From RGIG1681 sp045648025 (GTDB lineage Bacteria; Bacillota; Clostridia; Christensenellales; UBA1242), in the NCBI GenBank assembly GCA_045648025.1, contig JAZRNH010000015.1, positions 5,237 to 69,236 of the forward strand: 64,000 bases of DNA, given 5' to 3'. Below, one piece after another: positions 42,662-51,217 of this stretch (position 1 is its first letter; the number at the start of each line of letters is the position of its first letter). The position numbers and the translations under genes were made by a program. The notes under the pieces were generated by a model that saw only the letters and a program-made list of their open reading frames with translations, had not been told where the DNA came from and did no database searches.

Positions 42662-44023
42662 TTATTCAACCACAACAAGGTTGCTTGAAGCAATTTCAAC
42701 AACAGCTGTTTCAATGGTTTCACCGCCTCTAATCACTTTAAATGAAACTTCGTCACCTTCTTCAATTGTTAAAAGCAACTCTTCAAATAAATATGTTTTG
42801 TTCAAAAGTTTCTCTTGTCCATTGATGATGATAGAAACAAATTCATCACCAGCAACAAGTTTTTCATAAAAGATTGAAGATTCTTCAATTGTTGACACTC
42901 TAAATCTGTTTGTGATTTCAACAAGACCAGTCTTTTCATTGTTGGTTGAAATGGTATCAAATGTAAAAGTTTTAATCTTTAAATCAACGGTATCAATTTG
43001 ATATTTTGAACTGTCTGCTTCAAACTTTTCAATAATTTCATCTGCAACTCTTTCAACCAAATCTGCTGGAATTGCATAGTTAATTTTGTCATTATTTTTT
43101 TGTCCACCATTTGTGATTCCCACAAGGTTACCATAAAGGTCAAAAAGTCCACCACCACTGTTTCCATTTGAAATGTAGGCATCGTGTCTTATAACTCTTC
43201 TAGGAAGTTCCTTTCCTGCAATGGTGATATCAACATATTCACTCACAACATCAATGTTACCTCTTGAAGTGTTAAGCCCTGCTGAGTTTGTGTTGCCAAT
43301 AGCAAGAACAACAGATGTTCCTGTCGCAACAGAAGTTTTGAGCGAAACCGGTTTAAGAGCAAGTCTTGATACCCATGGATTTTCTTCAATTTCTTCTTTT
43401 GAAACTTTTAAAACCGCAAGGTCATAAGTGCTTGAACCACCAACAAATGTTGCCTTTAAATAATAATAAGAATCTTGTCCATAAAATTTTAATCTATAAA
43501 GTGGATAAGCAGATTTTTGATAAGAACTTCCACCATAAACCACATGATAGTTTGTAACAAGATACATTGAATCATCTTCGTTGATTTCATAAATCACAGC
43601 TGTTCCACCAGACAAATGGTTTTGGTTAAAGGCTAAATCTTTTTCATTTGAAAATGATTTAACTTCAACAACTGAAAGCAAGTTTTTATTAACAACATAC
43701 TCTTCAAGGTCTGCAACAACATTAAAGTTGTCAATCACCCAGTCAACATATTCAAGTTCAGTTTTTCCTTCTGAATAAAGTGAAAGCCAAATTTCATAAG
43801 TGCTGAGAGCATCGTTTCCGTCTTTGCCATCTTTTCCATCTTTGCCATCTTCACCGCAGCCGCCACACTTTAAACTTTCAAGCCACTCTGCTTCGGTTCC
43901 CTCAAAGCCATTGTTTTTGGCAATGTCATAAGCCGAAAGTCCATCTTTTCCGCAACCAGAAAACATAAATGCAGTTGGAATTATTATTAAACAAATAAGT
44001 AATGTTTTTAAAAACTTTTTCAT
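42662..44023 (-). CDS. Secreted trypsin-like (S1) serine protease lipoprotein with collagen-like stretch
   Basis: 453 residues. A signal peptide ends in the lipobox FSGC (about residue 24). A short LSAYDIAKNNGFEGTEAEWLESL motif and a Gly-X-Y run (GEDGKDGKDGKDGND) follow. The protease domain has His in NYHVVYGG, Asp in YDLAVLKV and Ser in GNSGGGL, like HtrA/DegP-type S1C enzymes. A PDZ-like C-terminus may be present. The GTEAEWLESL-plus-Gly-X-Y arrangement resembles stalk segments of Firmicutes surface proteins. AGGA precedes the ATG. Confidence 0.8.
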   Translation of the reverse strand: MKKFLKTLLICLIIIPTAFMFSGCGKDGLSAYDIAKNNGFEGTEAEWLESLKCGGCGEDGKDGKDGKDGNDALSTYEIWLSLYSEGKTELEYVDWVIDNFNVVADLEEYVVNKNLLSVVEVKSFSNEKDLAFNQNHLSGGTAVIYEINEDDSMYLVTNYHVVYGGSSYQKSAYPLYRLKFYGQDSYYYLKATFVGGSSTYDLAVLKVSKEEIEENPWVSRLALKPVSLKTSVATGTSVVLAIGNTNSAGLNTSRGNIDVVSEYVDITIAGKELPRRVIRHDAYISNGNSGGGLFDLYGNLVGITNGGQKNNDKINYAIPADLVERVADEIIEKFEADSSKYQIDTVDLKIKTFTFDTISTNNEKTGLVEITNRFRVSTIEESSIFYEKLVAGDEFVSIIINGQEKLLNKTYLFEELLLTIEEGDEVSFKVIRGGETIETAVVEIASSNLVVVE

Positions 44024-44097
44024 AAGCGATTCCTGTTTTAATTTATTATGTATTTATTATAACATTTTTAACCAACAAGTAAAATATTTCTGCAACA

Positions 44098-44126
44098 AAA
44101 AAACCGCTAAGTTTTAGCGGTTTTAA
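44098..44126 (-). terminator. Terminator of the 44132 gene
   Basis: AAAACCGCTAA/TTAGCGGTTTT stem with T-run on the minus strand. Confidence 0.8.
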
Positions 44127-44131
44127 TTATT

Positions 44132-45208
44132 TTATTTATCTTCAAAATATCTTGAACCACAAGCAGGACACATTTCGTCGCCATCAGGAACAGATGCACC
44201 ACAATATTTGCAGGTTCTGTTGATTTGTTTTGCCTTTTCTCTTGCAAGTTCTGCATTTGCATTTGCTTCAGCTGTTTCAGCTGCAGCCTTTTCCATTTCA
44301 AGTTCTTCTTTTCTTTGTGAATTTTTAATCTTTTTAACAACCACAGCCACTACAATTGTGATAATTAAAACAGCAACTGCACCAGAGCCAAGAGCAACCA
44401 TAAGAGAACTCTTTCTTGTGCTCTTCAAATCGTCTAAATATTCAACTTCATAAGCATAATCTTTGTTAACTTCAAGAGAGTAGTCTGTGTTGATTGCATA
44501 AACTTTGCCATTGATGTAAGTATAAGCAATTTCAATTTCAAGTTTGCCGTCGCTATCTGTGTCTTTAAAATCTTGCAAAGCATATTGATCATATTGTGTA
44601 AATGTTGAATCATTCCAAACGGCACTACCAACAGCATTTGGGTCATTGTTAGCATAATCCATATCATAAACAATAAACCACCAGTTTTGACCGTTTAAAT
44701 AAACATCTGTTTCATATAAACCAGTTTTTGTTGGGTTTGCATTATATGTTGTGTATTTAATTTTGCTAAATTCACCTTTACCAATATAATAACCATCTGC
44801 ACCAGCTTTTGCTTTTGCAATTATATTTGAATATGTTTTGTCATAATCAATATATTGTTCAATATAGCCTTCTGATTCTGTTATAGCTGTGCCGTAATTT
44901 TTAATGGTTGAAATTGAGCTAAAGCAAATAATCATTGCCATAATTAAAAACACAAACACAAATGAGAGAGCTGATCTTGCACCTGTTGTAACAACAACTG
45001 TTCTTCCAAACATTGGAATATGCCATGGACCTCTTCTTCTATGATGATGGTGATGATGGTCACTGCTACTTGAACGACTTGTGCTTCCACCAAAACTAAA
45101 TCCACCAAAGCCGCCGCCTCCGCTGCTGCTTCTGCCTGTGCTTCCACCAAAGCTAAAGCCGCCACCACCGCCGCCGCTTCTGCCAGAATGTGAAAATCCT
45201 CTTGCCAT
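44132..45208 (-). CDS. Membrane protein with Gly/Ser/His-rich N-terminus and C-terminal zinc ribbon
   Basis: 358 residues. The N-terminus is Gly/Ser/Arg-rich with an SSDHHHHHHRRRG tract (about 48-60). Membrane helices are at about 80-100 (LSFVFVFLIMAMIICFSS) and 284-305 (VALGSGAVAVLIITIVVAVVV), with an outside domain between. The C-terminus ends in CKYCGASVPDGDEMCPACG, a four-cysteine zinc ribbon. I recognise no family beyond the ribbon. It is 22 nt downstream of the Wzy-like gene and probably co-transcribed. AGGAGA precedes the ATG. Confidence 0.7.
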   Translation of the reverse strand: MARGFSHSGRSGGGGGGFSFGGSTGRSSSGGGGFGGFSFGGSTSRSSSSDHHHHHHRRRGPWHIPMFGRTVVVTTGARSALSFVFVFLIMAMIICFSSISTIKNYGTAITESEGYIEQYIDYDKTYSNIIAKAKAGADGYYIGKGEFSKIKYTTYNANPTKTGLYETDVYLNGQNWWFIVYDMDYANNDPNAVGSAVWNDSTFTQYDQYALQDFKDTDSDGKLEIEIAYTYINGKVYAINTDYSLEVNKDYAYEVEYLDDLKSTRKSSLMVALGSGAVAVLIITIVVAVVVKKIKNSQRKEELEMEKAAAETAEANANAELAREKAKQINRTCKYCGASVPDGDEMCPACGSRYFEDK

Positions 45209-45230
45209 AAAATTTTCTCCTTAAACCATT

Positions 45231-46721
45231 TTATTTTGTTGTTGATTTCTTTTTTGATTTCACAACATATTTTGTTTTTTCTTCTTTAGAAGTCTTTTCT
45301 TGTTTTAAGTTTACAATATCACCAACAGTTAAATCAACTAAATCGTTTTTGTTTTCAGATTTTGCCGATTTATTTTCAATTTCTTTTTCTTTTAAGTTTT
45401 CAAGTTTGTTTCTTTCACTTTCTTCAACAATTTTTCGATAACCCTCTGGGTCTGCCTGTTCTTTAAACATAATGATAAGACCAAAAAGCAAGAAAATTAA
45501 GAATTTATCACTAATAACAACTTCTTCAAGTGACAAAAAGAGCCAAAGCAAACACATTAAACAGTTGTTAAATCTAATTTTAAACCATGGCTTTCCGCCC
45601 ATAATATAACTTGCAATCAAAACAGCAACAAGCACAAGACCCACTAAGCCAAATCTGTAAAGCAAGAATATAAATGAATTGTGTGGACCAGCGACTTGAA
45701 TGTCTGAAGTGAATAATCCAACACCAAAAAGTGCTTTTTGTGGTGATGAAAAAATTTCATCAAAATACTTCGCCCAAATTTCAGTTCTGCCGGTTGTGAT
45801 TTGTGCCCAAAATGATTGGTCTTCAAAATAAATGAAAAATCTTGAATAAATATCTGCAAGATATGATTTGAATATCAAGCTAACAACAGCAACGAATCCA
45901 AGAACACATGCAATGAATATTATTGATTTCTTTTTAAATTTAATTATCAAACATATAATTGTGTAAAGCAAACAACCAACAACAATAATTACAAATGCTT
46001 TTGAAAGTGTGCAAAGACCCAAAACTAATGAAACAATAATTGCAGCGGTGTCGATTGCCCAATGTCTTTTTTTGTGAAAGATTGAGTATATTGCATAAGA
46101 AATTTGAAACATACAAAGCATAGAAAGAAAGTTCATATGCATTGTAAATAATTGAAGTCTGAAATACTCACTATCATAATATGAAACTTGAATTGCAAAT
46201 GTTGGAATTTTTGCCGCAATCATTGAAAGAAGAGCTGTCACAACCATACCAATAAGCAAATAGTTAAAGCATCTTGCAATATCAATTTCTTTGTGATAAA
46301 CATAAACAAAATAAATTAAATAAAACATAAACACAAAGTTCATACCCGAATAGAATCCGTCTGTGTTAAATGAATAGTTGATACAAGAATAAAATATAAC
46401 TAGTACTGTTGAAAGTATAAGTGGAATTTTGAAAACCTTTTTCTTGGCCTTCTTAACTTCAATAATATATCTAACAATAATTGCAAGAAGCCCTGCACCG
46501 ATGCCGATTACATATTGACCATAAAGCCCTGAATAAAGTTCAAGATACATCATCATACAAAAGATTTCTGTTATCGACAAAAAACAAGTTATTGCAATGA
46601 TGACGGCACCAGAAATCAACCACATTGGAAACCAAAGGTTGCAAAAAAATAAGAGTGGTGTTATAACTGCCACCCCTAAAATTAATCTATATTTAGATAT
46701 AAAATCTTTAAATTTTTGCAA
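45231..46721 (-). CDS. O-antigen ligase/polymerase-like (Wzy) membrane protein
   Basis: About 496 residues with about 11 membrane helices and VAGPHNSFIFLLYRFGLVGLV, the His-containing motif of Wzy/WaaL-type enzymes that polymerise or transfer polysaccharide outside the membrane. The C-terminal ~90 residues are highly charged (KSAKSENKNDLVDLTV), unusual for the family. A promoter (46755-46783) lies inside the longest reading from 46811, so I choose the TTG at 46721, which has AAAGGAAAAG upstream. The start is still uncertain. Divergent from a sugar transferase. Confidence 0.75.
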   Translation of the reverse strand: MQKFKDFISKYRLILGVAVITPLLFFCNLWFPMWLISGAVIIAITCFLSITEIFCMMMYLELYSGLYGQYVIGIGAGLLAIIVRYIIEVKKAKKKVFKIPLILSTVLVIFYSCINYSFNTDGFYSGMNFVFMFYLIYFVYVYHKEIDIARCFNYLLIGMVVTALLSMIAAKIPTFAIQVSYYDSEYFRLQLFTMHMNFLSMLCMFQISYAIYSIFHKKRHWAIDTAAIIVSLVLGLCTLSKAFVIIVVGCLLYTIICLIIKFKKKSIIFIACVLGFVAVVSLIFKSYLADIYSRFFIYFEDQSFWAQITTGRTEIWAKYFDEIFSSPQKALFGVGLFTSDIQVAGPHNSFIFLLYRFGLVGLVLVAVLIASYIMGGKPWFKIRFNNCLMCLLWLFLSLEEVVISDKFLIFLLFGLIIMFKEQADPEGYRKIVEESERNKLENLKEKEIENKSAKSENKNDLVDLTVGDIVNLKQEKTSKEEKTKYVVKSKKKSTTK

Positions 46722-46754
46722 GACTTTCTTTTCCTTTAAATTTGAACTATTTTT

Positions 46755-46783
46755 AATATACCCCCAATATCCAAAAAAGTCAA
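46755..46783 (-). promoter_or_regulatory. Promoter of the Wzy-like operon
   Basis: Minus strand TTGACT (46783-46778), 17 nt, TATATT (46760-46755), start near 46748. Confidence 0.65.
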
Positions 46784-46815
46784 TAAAATAAAGTCTTTCA
46801 ATTACTATCAATTAC

Positions 46816-46844
46816 TTGCTTTTTCGATATTTTTCACTTATATT
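46816..46844 (+). promoter_or_regulatory. Promoter of the sugar transferase gene
   Basis: TTGCTT (46816-46821), 17 nt, TATATT (46839-46844), 18 nt before the ATG; divergent from the Wzy-like promoter. Confidence 0.65.
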
Positions 46845-46862
46845 ATATATGAGGTAATTTCT

Positions 46863-47753
46863 ATGAAAAAAGACAATATTTATAAAGAACTTGGCATAAC
46901 ACACTCTTTTTACTCAAGATTTGTAAAAAGATTTATTGATTTTATGTTATCACTTATTATGATTCTTATTCTTTCACCAATTTTGCTTATTGTATATTTG
47001 CTCACACTCATTTTCTTGGGCTGTCCTGCAATTTATAAACAAGCAAGACCTGGAAAAAACCACAAGGTTTTCTATATTTATAAATTCCGTTCAATGAACA
47101 ACAAAAAAGACAAAGATGGCAACCTTCTTCCAGATGCTGAAAGAATCACAAAATTTGGAAAATTCTTAAGAAAATCTTCTCTTGATGAACTTCCACAACT
47201 CTTCAATATCTTAAAAGGCGATATGAGTTTTATTGGTCCAAGACCAAGACTTGTAAAAGATATGCTTTTCTATCCTGAAGATGTTCACAAATATTATCTT
47301 GTTAGACCAGGTCTCACAGGTCCAACACAAGCAAACGGAAGAAACAAAAACACTTGGGAACAGGTTTTTGAAAAAGATATCGAATATATGAAAAAAGTTA
47401 CTTTTGGAAACGATATCAAAATTTTCTTTAAAACATTTATCAGTGTGTTTGCTTCAACTGGCGAAACCCACGGAAACTCTGAAGAAGACAAAACAAAAGA
47501 ACAAACAAAAGAACAAGAATATTATTATGCTGATTATGCAAAAAGAGTTGGCAAAATCAATGAAGACCAATACAATCACGGTATGAAAATTGCAAAAGAA
47601 ATTTGCGATAACAAAGGAACTGTTGAGTTTCACCCAGAACTTTTGTATGCTGACAAAATGGAAGAATTTTTGAAAGAATCAAAAACTGAAACAAAAACTG
47701 ATGACGGTGAAAAAAACAAAACCAAAAAATCATCAAAAACTGAAAGCAAATAG
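46863..47753 (+). CDS. Bacterial sugar transferase (undecaprenyl-phosphate phosphosugar transferase)
   Basis: 296 residues. A membrane segment (about 27-56) is followed by the PF02397 core: YKFRSMNNK, RKSSLDELPQLFNILKGDMS, FIGPRPRLV and RPGLTGPTQANGR. It attaches the first phosphosugar to undecaprenyl phosphate on the inner face, starting a capsule or surface polysaccharide. A C-terminal tail of about 100 Lys/Glu-rich residues is extra and echoes the charged tail of the divergent Wzy-like protein, hinting at partnership. GAGGT precedes the ATG. Confidence 0.88.
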   Translation: MKKDNIYKELGITHSFYSRFVKRFIDFMLSLIMILILSPILLIVYLLTLIFLGCPAIYKQARPGKNHKVFYIYKFRSMNNKKDKDGNLLPDAERITKFGKFLRKSSLDELPQLFNILKGDMSFIGPRPRLVKDMLFYPEDVHKYYLVRPGLTGPTQANGRNKNTWEQVFEKDIEYMKKVTFGNDIKIFFKTFISVFASTGETHGNSEEDKTKEQTKEQEYYYADYAKRVGKINEDQYNHGMKIAKEICDNKGTVEFHPELLYADKMEEFLKESKTETKTDDGEKNKTKKSSKTESK

Positions 47754-47763
47754 TTAAAAAGTT

Positions 47764-47792
47764 AAAACCACCACAAAATGGTGGTTTTTTTA
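47764..47792 (+). terminator. Terminator of the sugar transferase gene
   Basis: AAAACCACCA/TGGTGGTTTT stem (47764-47773 with 47779-47788) and T-run. Confidence 0.85.
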
Positions 47793-47904
47793 TTGTTTTT
47801 TAACCAAAAAACTGGCAATTTTTATTTTTATAAAATAAAAAATATTGCATTTTGAAAGTTTATAGTATAAACTTGAATTAACAATTTATATTTTGGGGGC
47901 TTAT

Positions 47905-50151
47905 ATGGTTAACGAATTTGGCAATATTAACAAAATGACCTTAGACCAATTTGAAACAGCAATGAAATATTATGAAGATAAAATTGCTGCAATAAAAGAA
48001 GATTCAACAATTAGCGAAAGCACAAAGAATTGGTTTTTAGAATTATATAACACAAGAGTTGCATTTTTAAACAAAACATTTAAAGAACTTCAAACAACAA
48101 TCAACTCTGCAAGAAGCTCTGGTGTGTTTGTAAATGAAGCAACTGCAACTTTAGATAGTTTGGGCAGAACCAAAACAGATATTGGTTCATTTTCACAAAT
48201 GAGTCAAAACAAGAAAAAATATAAAGTTAAACAAGCATTCAAAATTGTTGGGGCTGTGCTTCTTCCTTTGGTTGGAACTATTCCATTTTTGGTTAGTTTT
48301 AAAAGAGCAAAGAAGAGATTTAAAGATGTCAACAAAGCTTTGGTTCAAGAAAACATTGATCTTGGAAATTTTGTTAATGAATCACAAAAACCTTATGAAA
48401 AAGGTCTTTTGACAAGAACTCCTTTTTCTGAAAGAGATATGCAAAATATGCTTGATAACCAAACAGAAATTACTAGACTTCAAAACATATTAGCAACTGC
48501 CCCAATCAGTCCTATTGAAAAGAAAAATTTAACCGCAAAACTTTTGGCTCTTAAAGAGTATGCTCAAAAGAACGGATATGCTTTGAATCCTGGTGTTTTA
48601 TCTGGACCAGAATTCAAAACAAAAACTGATGATAAAAACAACACAGTGAATCAAATCAAAACCGACACCGCTGCAATTTCTGTTGCACCTGCAAAACTTA
48701 AAGATGTTTATGACAGAATTCAACAACTTCAAAAATTAAAAGAAAAAGCAGAAGCTCTTCTTTCTCCAACAGCAAAAGACCCTGAGGTTCAAGCAAGAAT
48801 TGCTGAAATTGACGGAAAGATTGCAACTCTCAAAACCGTTGCAATTGCAGCTGTTGAAAACGGAGCAAACACAATAACTGCTGACCTTAACTCAAAAGTT
48901 ACCACATCAACAGCAAAAGTTGATCTTCAAGCATCAAACACTGATCTTGAAGCTGTTTACACCTCAACCGCTGAATATGGTGTTGATGTTAAAACAGCAA
49001 AAAAGATGGCTGAAGAAATTGGTGTTCCACCTGAAAAAATTGCTTTGATTGACGGAGTAACTTCAACTTATGATTCACTCAAAGCTGCAAACGATACAAA
49101 GCTTAAACCATTTTTAGATCAAGACAAATATGCGGATCTTCTTTCAGAAGCTGAAACAATTTTAACTGATCTTGAAACTCTTAAAAATGATGCCACAAAA
49201 TATGCAGCTCTCACACTTGAAGAAATTATTGATGCAAACTCAAAACTTTCAGTTGCTAATTCTAGACTCAAAGAAGCAAAAGGAATGTCTCCACTTGTTA
49301 GTGACAAATTAAACATTGCAGACCTTCTCACAAAATATTCTGTATTAAACAGTGATTTTACCAAAAAGCTTAACACAACAAAAGCTGATGAAAAAGATAT
49401 TTCTGCTCTTGAATCAAAAATTAAAACAACAAAACTCAAAGCAAGAGATTCATTAACCACTGTTCAATCAAAAGCAACTTCACTTAAAGAAACATTAGAT
49501 CTTATGCAAACCGAAGAATATATGAATCTTTATATTTCAACTCACAGTTCTTCAGAATATGCAACTTTAATAAGTCAAGGAAAATCTCAACTTGCAGAAC
49601 TTGAAACAAGATCAAAAGAAATTGAAAATGGTTGGGACGGTTATCTTTCTGAATTTAATACTAACAAACTTCTTGATTCTGATAATAAAACTGACCTTGC
49701 AATCAAAAAAGCTGCCCTTGAAGATTTAATTATCAAAATTGAAGCTGTTAAAGATTCAATTCCAACAGCAGCTGCAACAATTGCAGAAATTAAAATTGAA
49801 ATTAACAAAATTAACAGAAAATCTCAAACACTTGCTTCTGCTGAATCTGCTGCTGAACAAGCTAGTAGAGACAAAGCTGCCCTTGTTAAAGAAAAGGAAA
49901 AAGATGTTAAAGATTTTGAATCTGAATTTAATAACTATGTTAATGCTTTTGGCTCTGCTGACAAAACCGACCTTGCACTTAAAGTTAATTTATTCTTAGA
50001 AAAAGTCAATAAATATAAAACTCAACTCATCGCATTTGCCACAGCAAATGCTGTTGATGTGACCGAGCTTACTAATAAACTTGATTTACTTATTGGCCAA
50101 GCAAGTGTGGTTGAAAGCAAACTTCCAACAATCACAAGATCTAGTTCTTAA
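47905..50151 (+). CDS. Large coiled-coil protein with one hydrophobic segment, unknown
   Basis: 748 residues. The N-terminus is cytosolic, a hydrophobic segment (AVLLPLVGTIPFLVSF, about 118-133) follows, then about 600 residues rich in Lys, Thr, Ala and Asp with long heptad helices (for example VYDRIQQLQKLKEKAEALL, IAEIKIEINKINRKSQTLA). It may form a rod-like structural or surface protein. No named domain seen. The ATG at 47905 has GGGGG upstream; a TTG four codons earlier is not preferred. The 50188 gene follows after 36 nt. Confidence 0.6.
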   Translation: MVNEFGNINKMTLDQFETAMKYYEDKIAAIKEDSTISESTKNWFLELYNTRVAFLNKTFKELQTTINSARSSGVFVNEATATLDSLGRTKTDIGSFSQMSQNKKKYKVKQAFKIVGAVLLPLVGTIPFLVSFKRAKKRFKDVNKALVQENIDLGNFVNESQKPYEKGLLTRTPFSERDMQNMLDNQTEITRLQNILATAPISPIEKKNLTAKLLALKEYAQKNGYALNPGVLSGPEFKTKTDDKNNTVNQIKTDTAAISVAPAKLKDVYDRIQQLQKLKEKAEALLSPTAKDPEVQARIAEIDGKIATLKTVAIAAVENGANTITADLNSKVTTSTAKVDLQASNTDLEAVYTSTAEYGVDVKTAKKMAEEIGVPPEKIALIDGVTSTYDSLKAANDTKLKPFLDQDKYADLLSEAETILTDLETLKNDATKYAALTLEEIIDANSKLSVANSRLKEAKGMSPLVSDKLNIADLLTKYSVLNSDFTKKLNTTKADEKDISALESKIKTTKLKARDSLTTVQSKATSLKETLDLMQTEEYMNLYISTHSSSEYATLISQGKSQLAELETRSKEIENGWDGYLSEFNTNKLLDSDNKTDLAIKKAALEDLIIKIEAVKDSIPTAAATIAEIKIEINKINRKSQTLASAESAAEQASRDKAALVKEKEKDVKDFESEFNNYVNAFGSADKTDLALKVNLFLEKVNKYKTQLIAFATANAVDVTELTNKLDLLIGQASVVESKLPTITRSSS

Positions 50152-50187
50152 TTGTTTAAGTTAATTCAAAATTTTTAGGAGAAAATT

Positions 50188-50541
50188 ATGGCAAATAAAT
50201 TTTCAAATGAACAACTTCTTATGTTAAAAAATGCAGGTTTCACTGCAGAAGAAATTTCTCTTTTTGAGTTTAATCCAAAGTATGCCCCAACCGCTGATGA
50301 GCTTGAAGCAATTATGGCGGTAAATAGCATTGCAAAAACCCTTGAAGATATTCCTGAAAACAAACAAGAATTCTTTAACGAAATCAACAACACTTATGGT
50401 GTTTTGATTGATGAAGACCTTCCACAAGAAGAGCTTGAAAAAAGGGTTAGACTTCTTGCAAAACAAAATCCAAAACTTGCAAAACAAGTGGCTTCACTTT
50501 TTGTGCTTATTGATTTTGCAGACAATTCAGAAGAAGAATAA
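50188..50541 (+). CDS. Small acidic protein of unknown function
   Basis: 117 residues, acidic (DNSEEE at the C-terminus), helical: NEQLLMLKNAGFTAEEISLF then a second GFTAEE-type helix turn. No membrane segment. Co-transcribed with the coiled-coil protein upstream and ended by a hairpin terminator. AGGAGA precedes the ATG. Not recognised. Confidence 0.55.
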   Translation: MANKFSNEQLLMLKNAGFTAEEISLFEFNPKYAPTADELEAIMAVNSIAKTLEDIPENKQEFFNEINNTYGVLIDEDLPQEELEKRVRLLAKQNPKLAKQVASLFVLIDFADNSEEE

Positions 50542-50548
50542 AAAATAT

Positions 50549-50580
50549 AAAGGCCACTGCAAAACCGCTGTGGCTTTTTT
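50549..50580 (+). terminator. Terminator just before the NUDIX gene
   Basis: GCCAC (50553-50557) pairs with GTGGC (50570-50574), then six T. It sits 12 nt before the NUDIX ATG. Confidence 0.7.
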
Positions 50581-50592
50581 GTGGAGAAATAT

Positions 50593-51093
50593 ATGCAAAG
50601 AGAATTAAGAGATTATTATAACAAAAACAGTGAACCTGTTGGTAAAACCTATTACAAAGGCGATCCTTTTCCAGAAGGACTTTACCCCATGGTTGTTATG
50701 GTCTGCATACAAAACTCAAAAGGTGAACTTTTGATGCAAAAAAGAGTCCCTTCAAAAGGTGGCGATTGGGGTGTGACTGGCGGTCACCCAAAAGCCGGAG
50801 AAACCCCTATTGAAGGTATGCTCACCGAAATCAAAGAAGAAATTGGTCTCACCGTTTCAGCAGATGATTTGATTTTATTTTCAGAGGGTTTTGACGGAAG
50901 ACATTGTTACAAACAATATTACTTAAAAATTGATATTGACCCATCTGAGTTAACAATTCAAGAAGAAGAGCTTTCAGAAGTTAAATGGTTCTCTATTTCC
51001 GAGCTTGACAAAATGGCTGAAACTGGTGAACTTAATCCAAATCAAGTTGCTTGTTTTGTTAAATGTAAACAATATTTAAACCAAAAAAGATAA
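50593..51093 (+). CDS. NUDIX hydrolase
   Basis: 166 residues. The NUDIX box GGHPKAGETPIEGMLTEIKEEIGL (about 61-84) fits Gx5Ex7xEUxEExGU, but the first Arg of REUxEE is Thr. LMQKRVPSKGGDWGVTGG precedes it. NUDIX enzymes cleave nucleoside diphosphates linked to another group. The ATG at 50593 follows GGAG; a GTG at 50581 overlaps the terminator tail and is rejected. No separate promoter is seen, so transcription may rely on read-through. Confidence 0.85.
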   Translation: MQRELRDYYNKNSEPVGKTYYKGDPFPEGLYPMVVMVCIQNSKGELLMQKRVPSKGGDWGVTGGHPKAGETPIEGMLTEIKEEIGLTVSADDLILFSEGFDGRHCYKQYYLKIDIDPSELTIQEEELSEVKWFSISELDKMAETGELNPNQVACFVKCKQYLNQKR

Positions 51094-51116
51094 GTCATAA
51101 CACTTATCTTTTTTTA
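51083..51116 (+). terminator. Terminator of the NUDIX gene
   Basis: AAAAAAGATAAGT/ACTTATCTTTTTTT; the stop codon lies inside the stem. Confidence 0.85.
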
Positions 51117-51217
51117 TTCATCAAACACAAGAGCAGATTCAAAAAACCGCAGTTTGTATTGTTTTTAAGCTGTAATTATAGTATAATTATGCTATAATCC
51201 ATCATTTGGGGGTTAAT

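Noticed and set aside
47893..47904. TTG start four codons before the coiled-coil protein
   Set aside because: The GGGGG acts as the ribosome site for the ATG at 47905; the same logic applies to 51206 versus 51218.
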